Part shown: piece by piece, positions 16,973-25,806 of the stretch
Position numbering within the stretch: position 1 is the stretch's first letter
Layout of the letters: every line of letters begins with the position of its first letter
From: a bacterium
Lineage (GTDB): Bacteria; Bacillota; Clostridia; Lachnospirales; Lachnospiraceae
Length of the DNA: 63,360 bases
Direction: 5' to 3'
Assembly (NCBI GenBank): GCA_022774325.1
Contig: JALFNN010000087.1
Location: 1 to 63,360 of the forward strand
Made by a program: the position numbers and the translations under genes
Notes under the pieces: generated by a model
Database searches by the model: none
The model's input: the letters and a program-made list of their open reading frames with translations, nothing else
What the model was told of the DNA's origin: nothing

Positions 16973-17866
16973 TTATGTAAGTCTTTTTTCGAAATTACCG
17001 TCTATATCGCATCCTTCGGTGAAAATCATAAATGCGTTCGGATCAATAGATTTTACAATGCGTTTCAACTCGTTGACTTCGTATTTTGAAACGACAACCA
17101 TCAGGATAGAGGAATCTGCATGTGTGTATGCGCCCTCTCCATCCCAGTTCGTAACACCACGCCGCGTCTGCTCCATGATTGCTTCAGCAATACCCGCTTT
17201 CTTAGTGAAAATCATAACGCTGACATTGATATTCTGAATATGTATGTGGTCACATGCTGTTGCGTACATAACGCCATAGATCAATGAGTAGATTACGATT
17301 TCGATGTTGAACATGAAAAAGCAGATACTGTACACAAAAATGTTAATCAACAGTCCTACTTTTCCTACACTAAAGCCTGGAAAGCGCTGGGTCATATAGA
17401 TCCCCAGAATGTCCTGCCCACCGCCTGAACTCTCTCCGCGAAGAATGAGTCCGGAACCTGCACCTGCAATAATGCCACCGATGATACATGCGGTCAGATA
17501 GTCCTCGATGAGCGGTGCGGATGGAATCGGAATCAAGGTAAGTGCCGCAGTCTGAACTACGATTACGATCATGGACCGCACAAAAAAGCCTTTCCCCATT
17601 TTTGACCATGCCAGATAGATGAGTGGCAGGTTGAGCAGAAAGTAAATAATACCGGCAATATCTGTTTGCCCGAATGAAATACCGGTGATTGCGATGAGCA
17701 GGGTACGGATTAACTGTGCAATACCCATGAAACCGCCGTTATATAATGAAAGCGGAATGATCATCACATTCAACCCAAAGGCAAACATGACAGCACCGAA
17801 AACAGCAGTGCCAAGAGATGTAATCGCATGGCGCTGCTCTTTTGAAATTGGTAAATTGAATGACAT
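16973..17866 (-). CDS. YitT-family membrane protein with C-terminal DUF2179 domain
   Basis: 297 residues. About six membrane segments (residues 15-200) are followed by a soluble domain (about 205-297) ending IDPNAFMIFTEGCDIDG, the DUF2179 pattern. Family members are membrane proteins of uncertain transport role. ATG 17866 with GGGGGA upstream is chosen over 17905. It shares the strand with the GntR gene but about 100 nt separate them, so co-transcription is possible. Whether it takes part in hydroxyproline or peptide uptake is unknown. Confidence 0.82.
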   Translation of the reverse strand: MSFNLPISKEQRHAITSLGTAVFGAVMFAFGLNVMIIPLSLYNGGFMGIAQLIRTLLIAITGISFGQTDIAGIIYFLLNLPLIYLAWSKMGKGFFVRSMIVIVVQTAALTLIPIPSAPLIEDYLTACIIGGIIAGAGSGLILRGESSGGGQDILGIYMTQRFPGFSVGKVGLLINIFVYSICFFMFNIEIVIYSLIYGVMYATACDHIHIQNINVSVMIFTKKAGIAEAIMEQTRRGVTNWDGEGAYTHADSSILMVVVSKYEVNELKRIVKSIDPNAFMIFTEGCDIDGNFEKRLT

Positions 17867-17970
17867 ACTGTTTCCCCCTTGTTTGGAAATATATTCATCT
17901 AACATTTAGAGTATAGAGAAAAGTAAGGAGAAAATCAATGATCTTTTTTAAAAATGAAAAATAATTCGTA

Positions 17971-18624
17971 CTAGCTTGTGGAAAGAAGATTTTCGAGTGC
18001 ATTATCCTTCCCCAGTGTAAAGTGATCATCATGGAGAATGCTGAAAGCGTGTTCATAATCATTCTCGCGCATATATGTGATCATTTTTTTTAGATTTGTA
18101 TTTGTAGCGTCAATCTGCATACCGTTTCGGACTGAATAGAGTCCGATACGAACCAATTCTGCAAGATTCGATTCGTAAAAACGGGTAATACGTTCGTTTT
18201 CAAAAATGCTGATGATTTCCAGGTGCATTTGGGTATCTGCAAGTTCCCATTCAAAAGGGTCGGCGGCCACAGCACACATGCGAACAACACGGGCCTCTAT
18301 TTTATAGGAGAATTCTTCTGCACGACCGCTGTCAAAAATCAGCTTGAAAGCAGCACCTTCGAACAGTTCACGAATCTGATAGATTTCTGTGACGGCTTGG
18401 TAACTGATCTCTTTTACACGCATGGATTTGTAGTAATCCGTCACAATCAGTCCTTCTGACTGCAACATTTTGAGTGCAGTCCGAATCGGATTACGGCTCA
18501 TGCCCAGTTCCTGAGTCAACATTGATTCCGTGAGTGTCATTCCGGGGGCATAAGTGAGATTCAGTATGTTGTTCTTGATTTTTTCATAAGCCTGATCGGC
18601 AAGTGATTTTCTTGGAGCAACCAT
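17971..18624 (-). CDS. GntR-family (FCD) transcriptional regulator
   Basis: A 217-residue FadR-subfamily regulator. The N-terminal winged helix (10-75) contains MSRNPIRTALKMLQSEGLI; the C-terminal helical FCD domain (80-210) contains D/H residues that bind a metal and ligand in this group (about D129, H133, H199). It is divergent from proC, and three TTGTATACAA-type palindromes lie in the shared gap, so it probably controls proC and perhaps itself in answer to hydroxyproline, proline or a product (inference). The SD is weak (AAGGG). Confidence 0.88.
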   Translation of the reverse strand: MVAPRKSLADQAYEKIKNNILNLTYAPGMTLTESMLTQELGMSRNPIRTALKMLQSEGLIVTDYYKSMRVKEISYQAVTEIYQIRELFEGAAFKLIFDSGRAEEFSYKIEARVVRMCAVAADPFEWELADTQMHLEIISIFENERITRFYESNLAELVRIGLYSVRNGMQIDATNTNLKKMITYMRENDYEHAFSILHDDHFTLGKDNALENLLSTS

Positions 18625-18662
18625 GATTTTCCCTTTCTGTTTTTAAAAAAAGTATTGTATAT

Positions 18663-18691
18663 ATTGTATAAAAAAGAGAAGGGAAATTCAA
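18663..18691 (-). promoter_or_regulatory. Promoter of the GntR regulator
   Basis: Minus strand: -35 TTGAAT, 17-nt spacer, -10 TACAAT. The region from -10 to the start carries ATTGTATAT-like half sites, so autoregulation is possible. Confidence 0.7.
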
Positions 18692-18738
18692 GGTTTTGTA
18701 GAAAATTGTCTTATGGATATTTTTGTGACGCAGCAGTA

Positions 18739-18767
18739 TTGACTTTTGCGATAAGAAATGGTAAATT
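18739..18767 (+). promoter_or_regulatory. Promoter of proC
   Basis: -35 TTGACT, 17-nt spacer, -10 TAAATT with TG extended element. The first operator box overlaps the last bases of the -10, which suits repression. Confidence 0.7.
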
Positions 18768-18814
18768 GTATGCAAATGAGGAAATTGTATACAAATTGAA
18801 TGATTGTATACAAT
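18766..18814. promoter_or_regulatory. Three phased GntR-type operator boxes
   Basis: TTGTATGCAA (18766-18775), TTGTATACAA (18785-18794) and ATTGTATACAAT (18803-18814). The centres are exactly 19 bp apart. The TTGTATACAA palindrome is the usual kind of site for FadR/FCD-type GntR regulators, and the gene for one lies on the other side of the gap. Confidence 0.75.
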
Positions 18815-18899
18815 GAAACAACGCAAAAAACAGCCAACAGAATTAAAGAAGCACAAGCGGTCAAAAGCCGTATGCAGGATATTTCAGGAGGAGAAGAGT

Positions 18900-19694
18900 A
18901 TGAAATTAGGATTTATTGGGTGTGGAAACATGGCAGGAGCTATGATGAAAGGAATCATTGAGAATCATATTTTTAAACCAGATGAAATAATTGGTTCCGA
19001 TTTATTTGCTCCGGGAAGAGAACGTTTGAAAGAGCAGTATGGAATTCATGTGACAGACGATAATAAGGAAGTTGTGGAGAAATCTGAGGTTGTGATCTTA
19101 TCCATTAAACCACAGTTTTATGAAAGCGTGATTGGAGAAATAAAATCTCTGGTAAGGCCGGAACAGCTGATCGTTACGATTGCTCCGGGAAAGACACTTG
19201 AATGGTTGGGAGAGCAGTTTGGTGATACTGTAAAAATTATCCGTACAATGCCAAATACTCCGGCGATGGTAGGGGAAGGTATGACTGGAGTGACTCCGAA
19301 TAAAAATGTGACGAAGGAAGAACTGGATTATGTATGTCGGATTCTTCAGGGATTTGGAAAGACAGAAGTGATTACAGAAAACCTTATGGATGTGGTTGTC
19401 GCTGTAAGCGGAAGCTCACCGGCATATATCTTTATATTTATTGAAGCAATGGCCGATGCAGCGGTGAAAGAAGGAATGCCGAGAAATCAGGCGTATAAAT
19501 TTGCTGCACAGGCAGTGCTGGGAAGTGCAAAAATGATTCTTCAGACAGGCGAGCATCCGGGTGTACTTAAAGATATGGTATGCTCACCAGGAGGAACAAC
19601 GATTGAAGCGGTTCGTGTTCTTGAAGAGAGAGGGCTTAGAAGTGCTGTTTTTGAGGCGATGGAAGCTTGTGCAGAGGTTGCAAAAAACTTATAA
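18900..19694 (+). CDS. proC: Pyrroline-5-carboxylate reductase
   Basis: A 264-residue NAD(P)H enzyme that reduces pyrroline-5-carboxylate to proline. The N-terminal GFIGCGNMA is the Rossmann motif; MPNTPA, SGSSPAY and SPGGTTIEAV are family signatures around the active site. AGGAGGAG lies 7 nt upstream of ATG 18900; the TTG start at 18804 would overlap the operators. It completes the hydroxyproline route begun by hypD in this window and is under the divergent GntR gene's operators. Confidence 0.95.
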   Translation: MKLGFIGCGNMAGAMMKGIIENHIFKPDEIIGSDLFAPGRERLKEQYGIHVTDDNKEVVEKSEVVILSIKPQFYESVIGEIKSLVRPEQLIVTIAPGKTLEWLGEQFGDTVKIIRTMPNTPAMVGEGMTGVTPNKNVTKEELDYVCRILQGFGKTEVITENLMDVVVAVSGSSPAYIFIFIEAMADAAVKEGMPRNQAYKFAAQAVLGSAKMILQTGEHPGVLKDMVCSPGGTTIEAVRVLEERGLRSAVFEAMEACAEVAKNL

Positions 19695-19715
19695 TTATGA
19701 TACAATAATGAAAGA

Positions 19716-19741
19716 GGCCGGGTGTACTTGTGCATCCGGTC
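19716..19741 (+). terminator. Weak terminator after proC
   Basis: A 9-bp stem GGCCGGGTG / CATCCGGTC (two wobbles), 8-nt loop, followed by ATTTCTATAT. Confidence 0.45.
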
Positions 19742-19820
19742 ATTTCTATATATGTTCTGAAATGTTGGAGTTCCAGAACGTCTGCCGGCTGGATGCAGGC
19801 AGTTTGAGGAGGTTAGGTAA

Positions 19821-20405
19821 GTGGCATCAAAGCAAAATGTTAAGCGTCGAATCGTAGATGCAGCGTGGGAATTGTTTTATGAAAAAGGATATGACGATAC
19901 AACTGTGGATGATATCATTCGATTATCTGATACTTCTAAAGGATCGTTTTATTATTATTTTTCTGGAAAAGATGCGTTGCTGGACACGCTTTCGACAATT
20001 CTGGATGAGTATTATGCAAATCTGGAGGAAGAGCTTGATGAAAATATGAACAGCTTTGATAAGCTGATGTTTTTGAATTATAAGTCGCATTTGTTTATGG
20101 AGACGAAGATTGATGTGACGCTTCTGGCATCTTTGTATTCCACACAGCTGATCGCAAAAGGAGAACGTAATCTTCTGGATCAGAACCGGACATATTATCG
20201 CCTGATCAGCAGAATTGTGGAAGAAGGGCATGTGAGAAACCAGATCAGCAGGGAAAAGTCGATCCAGGAAATCACAAAGTATTATTCGCTTTGTGAACGC
20301 GCGCTTGTTTCAGACTGGTGCCTGAACAGAGGAAGCTATTCGCTTGCGGAATACAGTAAGGAATATATGCCGATTTTGATGGAGCATTTCCGGGTTAAAC
20401 AATAG
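19821..20405 (+). CDS. TetR-family transcriptional regulator
   Basis: 194 residues. The N-terminal HTH (about 8-52) shows the TetR pattern TTVDDIIRLSDTSKGSFYYYFSGKDALL; the C-terminal ligand domain is not assignable. The start codon is GTG with GGAGG 9 nt upstream. An inverted repeat GTTCTG-N14-CAGAAC (19754-19779) in the leader may be its own operator. The DMT transporter follows 18 nt later and is the likely target. Confidence 0.88.
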   Translation: MASKQNVKRRIVDAAWELFYEKGYDDTTVDDIIRLSDTSKGSFYYYFSGKDALLDTLSTILDEYYANLEEELDENMNSFDKLMFLNYKSHLFMETKIDVTLLASLYSTQLIAKGERNLLDQNRTYYRLISRIVEEGHVRNQISREKSIQEITKYYSLCERALVSDWCLNRGSYSLAEYSKEYMPILMEHFRVKQ

Positions 20406-20423
20406 GCGGAAAGGAACGAGGGC

Positions 20424-21281
20424 ATGGAAAAGAGTGACAATAAAGGACTTTTGTCAGTGCATCTGGCCGTATTTTTGTTCGGAGTGGTCGGGCTTTTTGC
20501 CAAGCTGGTGGATCTCCCTGCGGTTATTATTGTTTTGGGAAGAGTGCTTTTCTCGTCGGTGTTTTTATGGGGCTTTTTGTTGGTACGAAGACAGAGAATC
20601 CGATTAAAGAGGCGAGCGGATTATCTGTGGATGATCGCAGCCGGTGTGATTCTTGCGGTACACTGGAGCAGTTTCATGCAGGCGATTCAGAGTTCCACGG
20701 TGGCAGTTGGAACTTTGGCATTTTCTACATTTCCCCTTTTCGTTACAATTATGGAACCATATGTATTTCATGAGAAACTCAAAGCATCGGATGTTGTCTG
20801 TGCAGTTGTCATGCTGGCAGGTGTATTTCTGATCGTTCCGGAATTTACGCTTCAGAATACGATGACAAGGGGTGTTCTGTGGGGACTTTTAAGTGCAGTG
20901 ACTTATGCAGTGCTGTCGTTGATGAATCGGAAGTTTTTGGGGAGTTACCCGGCAACGGTCGTATCGTTCTATGAACAGGCAACGGCAGCGGTCGTGTTGT
21001 TCCCGATGTTGTTGATTTTGAGACCGCAAGTCACATTGAAAGATGTGGGTGTGCTGATGCTTCTCGGCGTTGTGTTTACTGCCGTTGCTCATTCCCTTTT
21101 TATAAATGGACTTCGCACGGTACGCGTGCAGACGGCCGGCATTATTTCCGGACTGGAATCAGTTTACGGAATCGTAAGTGCTTTGATTTTTCTCGGAGAG
21201 ATCCCCGGAATCAGGGAGATCGCAGGTGGTGCTCTGATCCTTGCAGTTGTTTTTTATTCTACACAAAAAGTGGCTGAATGA
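20424..21281 (+). CDS. EamA/DMT-family transporter
   Basis: A 285-residue membrane protein with about ten hydrophobic segments in two EamA repeats (about 10-140 and 150-280), the second ending GLESVYGIVSALIFLGE, typical of the drug/metabolite transporter superfamily. It is probably an exporter of an amino acid or metabolite. It is in an operon with the TetR-type regulator. The substrate cannot be read from the sequence. Confidence 0.85.
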   Translation: MEKSDNKGLLSVHLAVFLFGVVGLFAKLVDLPAVIIVLGRVLFSSVFLWGFLLVRRQRIRLKRRADYLWMIAAGVILAVHWSSFMQAIQSSTVAVGTLAFSTFPLFVTIMEPYVFHEKLKASDVVCAVVMLAGVFLIVPEFTLQNTMTRGVLWGLLSAVTYAVLSLMNRKFLGSYPATVVSFYEQATAAVVLFPMLLILRPQVTLKDVGVLMLLGVVFTAVAHSLFINGLRTVRVQTAGIISGLESVYGIVSALIFLGEIPGIREIAGGALILAVVFYSTQKVAE

Positions 21282-21312
21282 GCGGAAATATAAGAGAATT
21301 GGAAGAAAACTA

Positions 21313-21341
21313 TTTACGAACCGGGAGAGTTTCGTTAAAAT
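21313..21341 (+). promoter_or_regulatory. Candidate promoter for the cyclophilin gene
   Basis: -35 TTTACG, 17-nt spacer, -10 TAAAAT, about 35 nt before the ATG. Confidence 0.5.
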
Positions 21342-21377
21342 AGGGTACAGTAATAAGAAAAAAAGGAGATTGATATT

Positions 21378-21896
21378 ATGGCAAATCCAATCGTAACATT
21401 TGAGATGGAAAATGGTGATGTAATGAAGGTGGAATTGTATCCGGAAGTTGCACCGAATACAGTTAATAACTTTATTTCACTGGTAAATAAAGGATTCTAT
21501 GATGGGCTGATCTTCCATCGTGTCATCAATGGATTTATGATTCAGGGCGGATGCCCGAATGGAACCGGTATGGGCGGACCGGGGTATTCTATTGCAGGAG
21601 AGTTCGCTCAGAATGGCTTCGACAATCAACTGAAACACGAATCGGGTGTGATTTCCATGGCTCGGGCAATGAATCCGGATTCAGCGGGATCACAGTTCTT
21701 TATTATGCATAAGAATTCTCCACATCTGGACGGTGCTTATGCAGCATTTGGTAAGATTATCGAAGGCATGGATGTGGTAAATAAGATTGCTGAGACGGAC
21801 ACTGATTTCAGAGATAAACCGATTACAGATCAGAAGATGAAAAAGGTGACGGTTGAAACATTTGGTACAGAATATCCGGAACCGGAGAAGTGCTAA
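21378..21896 (+). CDS. Cyclophilin-type peptidyl-prolyl cis-trans isomerase
   Basis: A 172-residue cytoplasmic foldase with no signal peptide. It shows the cyclophilin core: FHRVINGFMIQGG (catalytic Arg), GVISMARAMNPDSAGSQFFI and LDGAYAAFGKIIEGMDVV. AAGGAG precedes the ATG. A GC-rich hairpin separates it from the ECF genes, though read-through is possible. Confidence 0.95.
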   Translation: MANPIVTFEMENGDVMKVELYPEVAPNTVNNFISLVNKGFYDGLIFHRVINGFMIQGGCPNGTGMGGPGYSIAGEFAQNGFDNQLKHESGVISMARAMNPDSAGSQFFIMHKNSPHLDGAYAAFGKIIEGMDVVNKIAETDTDFRDKPITDQKMKKVTVETFGTEYPEPEKC

Positions 21897-21910
21897 TAAG
21901 AAAAACGGGA

Positions 21911-21939
21911 AAGGCAGCGTTTGATATAGGCGCTGCCTT
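21911..21939 (+). terminator. Hairpin between cyclophilin and ecfA1
   Basis: A perfect 9-bp stem AAGGCAGCG / CGCTGCCTT, 11-nt loop, no T-run. It acts as a partial terminator at best. Confidence 0.5.
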
Positions 21940-21959
21940 GATAAATATGAGGAAATGGC

Positions 21960-22805
21960 ATGAAGATGATTAAGACAGATAAGCTGGTATTTGAATATGC
22001 AAAACGTGACGAGGAAGGCAATATCATCGGAATGAGCCGTGCTGTGGATGAGGTGGATCTGGATATTGAGCCTGGGCAGTTTATAGCAATTCTTGGGCAT
22101 AACGGTTCGGGAAAATCTACGCTGGCAAAGCATATGAATGCGATTCTGGTACCCACAGAAGGAACGATGTGGGTGGACGGAAAAGATACAAAAGAAGAAG
22201 AGTATTTATGGGATATCCGGCAGAGCGCGGGGATGGTTTTTCAGAATCCGGATAATCAGATCATCGGTACAGTGGTGGAAGAAGATGTCGGATTTGGCCC
22301 GGAGAATCTCGGAGTGCCGACGGAACAGATCTGGAAGAGAGTGGAGGAAAGCCTGAAGGCGGTCGGGATGATCGAGTATCGGCATCACTCTCCCAATAAG
22401 CTGTCAGGAGGGCAGAAACAGAGGGTGGCAATCGCAGGAGTTATGGCTATGCGCCCGAAGTGTATTGTACTGGATGAACCGACTGCAATGCTCGATCCCA
22501 ACGGACGCAAGGAAGTATTGGAAAGTGTACAGGAATTGAGAAAGAGAGAACATATTACGGTCATTCTGATTACGCATTATATGGAAGAAGTTGTGGACGC
22601 GGATCAGGTGATCGTGATGGATCATGGACATGTTGTGATGCAGGGAACTCCGAGAGAGATCTTTTCACAGGTTGATTTGCTGAAAGAGTACAGACTGGAC
22701 GTGCCGCAGGTTACGATCCTTGCGGATGAGCTTCGCAAGAGAGGGCTTGATATTCCTGCAGGTATTTTGAAAAAAGAAGAATTGGTGGAAATATTATGTC
22801 GATAA
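21960..22805 (+). CDS. ecfA1: ECF transporter ATPase EcfA1
   Basis: 281 residues; one of two ATPases of the shared energy-coupling module that drives vitamin and metal S-components. Walker [10 protein letters not shown] (46-54), signature LSGGQKQR and Walker [12 protein letters not shown] are intact. GAGGAA precedes the ATG. It overlaps ecfA2 by 10 nt in the conserved order ecfA1-ecfA2-ecfT-truA. No S-component lies here, so it is the group-II shared module. Confidence 0.93.
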   Translation: MKMIKTDKLVFEYAKRDEEGNIIGMSRAVDEVDLDIEPGQFIAILGHNGSGKSTLAKHMNAILVPTEGTMWVDGKDTKEEEYLWDIRQSAGMVFQNPDNQIIGTVVEEDVGFGPENLGVPTEQIWKRVEESLKAVGMIEYRHHSPNKLSGGQKQRVAIAGVMAMRPKCIVLDEPTAMLDPNGRKEVLESVQELRKREHITVILITHYMEEVVDADQVIVMDHGHVVMQGTPREIFSQVDLLKEYRLDVPQVTILADELRKRGLDIPAGILKKEELVEILCR

Positions 22806-23659
22806 AATTAGAACATGTGAATTATATTTACAGCGCAGATACTGCTTATGAAAAACAGGCTTTAAAAGATATCTGTCTGGAGATCCCGCATGGACAGTTT
22901 GTCGGAATTATCGGGCATACCGGTTCGGGAAAATCTACTCTGATCCAGCATCTCAATGGCCTGATCAGAGCGACGAGCGGAACGGTTTATTATAACGGAG
23001 AAAACATTTACGCAGACGGTTATAATATGAAAGAACTGCGCAGCCAGGTGGGATTGGTGTTCCAATATCCGGAACATCAGCTTTTTGAAGTGGATGTGCT
23101 CAAAGATGTATGTTTCGGACCGAAAAATCAGGGATTCTCGGAGAAAGAGTGTGAAGAACGTGCCCGGGAAGCTTTGAAGTTGGTAGGACTCAAGGAGAAA
23201 TACTATGAGCAGTCTCCGTTTGAACTTTCCGGTGGACAGAAGAGAAGAGTGGCAATAGCCGGAGTGCTTGCCATGTGTCCGAAAGTGTTGGTTCTGGATG
23301 AACCGACAGCAGGACTTGACCCGAAAGGCAGAGATGAGATCCTGGATCAGATCGCATATCTGCATAAGACGAGTGATATGACGGTGATCCTGGTTTCTCA
23401 TAGTATGGAGGATATCGCAAAATATGTGGATCGTATCATTGTGATGAACCATGGGGAAGTTATGTTTGATGATGTGCCGAAGCGCGTGTTCTCACATTAT
23501 AAGGAACTGGAATCCGTTGGACTGGCGGCTCCACAGGTGACTTACATCATGCACGAACTGAAGGAGAACGGATTGGATGTGTCCGTCCATGCGACAACGA
23601 TTGAAGAAGCGGCGGATGAGATCATGGCTGCTGTGACTAAGAAGGAGAAGACGGAATGA
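22796..23659 (+). CDS. ecfA2: ECF transporter ATPase EcfA2
   Basis: 287 residues, second ATPase of the ECF module. Walker [10 protein letters not shown], signature LSGGQKRR and Walker [12 protein letters not shown] are intact. It pairs with EcfA1 as a heterodimer that grips the coupling helices of EcfT. It overlaps both neighbours (10 nt with ecfA1, ATGA with ecfT), so translation is coupled. Confidence 0.93.
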   Translation: MSIKLEHVNYIYSADTAYEKQALKDICLEIPHGQFVGIIGHTGSGKSTLIQHLNGLIRATSGTVYYNGENIYADGYNMKELRSQVGLVFQYPEHQLFEVDVLKDVCFGPKNQGFSEKECEERAREALKLVGLKEKYYEQSPFELSGGQKRRVAIAGVLAMCPKVLVLDEPTAGLDPKGRDEILDQIAYLHKTSDMTVILVSHSMEDIAKYVDRIIVMNHGEVMFDDVPKRVFSHYKELESVGLAAPQVTYIMHELKENGLDVSVHATTIEEAADEIMAAVTKKEKTE

Positions 23660-24480
23660 TTCGAGATATTACAATAGGACAATATTATCCGGCGAACAGC
23701 AGGATTCACCGCCTGGATCCGAGGGTGAAAATTGTGTGTACACTTTTGTACCTTATTTCGCTTTTTATGTTTAAAAGTATTATCGGTTATCTTCTGGCGA
23801 CCTTGTTTCTTGTATGTGTGGTCAGATTGTCGACTGTTCCGGTGAAGTATATCCTGAAAGGACTAAAACCGATCATAATGCTTCTTATGATTACAGTTTT
23901 GTTTAATCTCTTTTTGACGCCGGGAGGAAGGCTGCTTTTTCATTTCGGACCGCTCAAGATTACAGAACAGGGTTTAAATACAGCTGTATATATGGCAATC
24001 CGGCTGATCTATCTGATTATGGGATCTTCGCTTATGACGCTTACTACGACGCCGAATGCCCTTACAGATGGTCTGGAAAGTCTTCTTAAGCCGCTGGGAC
24101 ATCTGAATGTTCCGGTGCATGAGATTGCGATGATGATGTCGATCGCTCTTCGTTTCATACCAATTCTGTTGGAAGAAACGGACAAGATCATGAAAGCGCA
24201 GATTGCGCGCGGCGCTGATCTGGAGAGCGGAAATATCATTCAGAAAGCTAAGGCTCTGGTACCGATTCTTGTACCGCTGTTTGTATCTGCATTCCGGAGA
24301 GCGAATGATCTTGCAATGGCGATGGAGGCGAGATGTTATCATGGCGGTGAAGGAAGAACAAAAATGAAGCCACTGATCTATAAAGGCAGGGATTATGCAG
24401 CTTATGCGGTGACGATTGCTTATGTTGCAATCTCCTTTGTGGCAGGAAGATATATTCCGTTTAAAATCTGGATCTTCTAA
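23656..24480 (+). CDS. ecfT: ECF transporter transmembrane protein EcfT
   Basis: A 274-residue membrane subunit. It opens with the family pattern GQYYPANSRIHRLDPRVKI and has several hydrophobic segments. The coupling helices carry the two short Ala-Arg-Gly-type motifs, IARGADLE and AMEARCYHGGEGR, that contact the ATPases. ATGA overlap with ecfA2. Confidence 0.93.
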   Translation: MIRDITIGQYYPANSRIHRLDPRVKIVCTLLYLISLFMFKSIIGYLLATLFLVCVVRLSTVPVKYILKGLKPIIMLLMITVLFNLFLTPGGRLLFHFGPLKITEQGLNTAVYMAIRLIYLIMGSSLMTLTTTPNALTDGLESLLKPLGHLNVPVHEIAMMMSIALRFIPILLEETDKIMKAQIARGADLESGNIIQKAKALVPILVPLFVSAFRRANDLAMAMEARCYHGGEGRTKMKPLIYKGRDYAAYAVTIAYVAISFVAGRYIPFKIWIF

Positions 24481-24506
24481 TAATGTAATCAGAAACGGAG
24501 CAGATA

Positions 24507-25286
24507 ATGAGAAGAATTAAATTGACAGTTGCATATGATGGCACGAATTATTGTGGATGGCAGGTGCAGCCGAATGGAATTACGATAGAGGAAGTGCTGA
24601 ATAAAGCAATTTGCACACTTACCGGTGAAGAGATTGCAGTAATCGGTGCCAGCCGGACTGATTCAGGGGTTCATGCAATGGGGAATATTGCTGTGTTTGA
24701 CACCGGGAGCAGAATACCGGCAGAACGCTTCTCCTATGCGCTGAATCAGAGACTTCCGGAAGATATTGTGGTGACGAAGTCAGAGGAGGTTTCACTGGAC
24801 TGGCATCCCAGATATCAAAACAGTCTGAAAACTTATGAATACCATATTCTGAATATGAAGACTCCTGTTCCGACGAAGCGGCTTTATAACTGCTTCGTCA
24901 GTTTTGACCTCGATGTGAACCGCATGAGACAGGGAGCCCAGTATCTGTTGGGGGAACATGATTTCGCTGCATTCTGCTGCATCCGGACCAACGCAAAGAC
25001 AACAGTGCGGACGGTCACAGATCTTCAAATTCAGCAGAATCCGCTGAAACCGGAAGAAATTACAATCCGGATTACAGGAAATGGATTTCTGTACAATATG
25101 GTGCGGATCATCGCAGGAGTGCTGATTCGCGTCGGGAGAGGGTTTTATGAACCGGAGAAGGTTTTGGAGCTTCTTGAAGGTAGGGAACGAAAAAAGGAGG
25201 CAGTCACTGCACCTCCTCAGGGATTGTGTCTAATGGAGATAGTATATGAAAACGATGGATTTTGTGTTTCGAATAGCAGGAGCTGA
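24507..25286 (+). CDS. truA: tRNA pseudouridine(38-40) synthase TruA
   Basis: 259 residues. It modifies U38-U40 in the anticodon arm of tRNAs. The catalytic Asp52 lies in ASRTDSGVHAMGN; the YDGTNYCGWQ start and GNGFLYNMVRIIAG motif are diagnostic. It is part of the ecf operon (26-nt gap). Its 3' end overlaps the next gene by 41 nt in another frame. Confidence 0.95.
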   Translation: MRRIKLTVAYDGTNYCGWQVQPNGITIEEVLNKAICTLTGEEIAVIGASRTDSGVHAMGNIAVFDTGSRIPAERFSYALNQRLPEDIVVTKSEEVSLDWHPRYQNSLKTYEYHILNMKTPVPTKRLYNCFVSFDLDVNRMRQGAQYLLGEHDFAAFCCIRTNAKTTVRTVTDLQIQQNPLKPEEITIRITGNGFLYNMVRIIAGVLIRVGRGFYEPEKVLELLEGRERKKEAVTAPPQGLCLMEIVYENDGFCVSNSRS

Positions 25287-25806
25287 GGATGTGCCTGCCA
25301 TAGATAAGATGATCAGGCAGGCGAAGTCAGGTATCACGGATCCGGACTGGTTTGAAGCGGAAGATATGGAATTTGTACGCAGGCATATTTCGGAAGAAGG
25401 GTTTATCATTCTGGCGCAGCCTGAGATCGACCGGACAAATACGGCAGCATTGCTTATTGTACGTTTCCCGAAACGTGAAGAAGATAATCTGGGAGAATAT
25501 CTGGAACTTTCAGAGGAAGAAATGCAGAAGGTCGCACATTTGGAGATCGCGGTAGTCTCTCCGGAGTTTCGAGGAAATTCCCTGCAATATAAACTTCTGG
25601 TGGAGGCACAGCGGATATTGAAAAATGGATGGAACGAGCTTGAAATCCGATACTTGATGGCAACTGTTCATCCGGAAAATGTGTACAGTCTTCGAAATGT
25701 AGAACGGTTTGGAATGAAAATCGCTGCTGATGTCAAGAAATATGGCGGAAAACGGCGATTTGTTATGTGGAAGAATTTGGATGATGAATATGAGGAAGGA
25801 AAATGA
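25246..25806 (+). CDS. GNAT-family N-acetyltransferase
   Basis: 186 residues with the GNAT fold: a strand-rich N-terminal half, LEIAVVSPEFRGNSLQYKLLVEA as the acetyl-CoA loop and helix (a relaxed R/QxxGxG/A), and HPENVYSLRNVERFGMKI near the end. It overlaps truA by 41 nt with GGAG 8 nt before its ATG, and overlaps the response regulator gene by ATGA. The substrate is unknown. Confidence 0.8.
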   Translation: MKTMDFVFRIAGAEDVPAIDKMIRQAKSGITDPDWFEAEDMEFVRRHISEEGFIILAQPEIDRTNTAALLIVRFPKREEDNLGEYLELSEEEMQKVAHLEIAVVSPEFRGNSLQYKLLVEAQRILKNGWNELEIRYLMATVHPENVYSLRNVERFGMKIAADVKKYGGKRRFVMWKNLDDEYEEGK

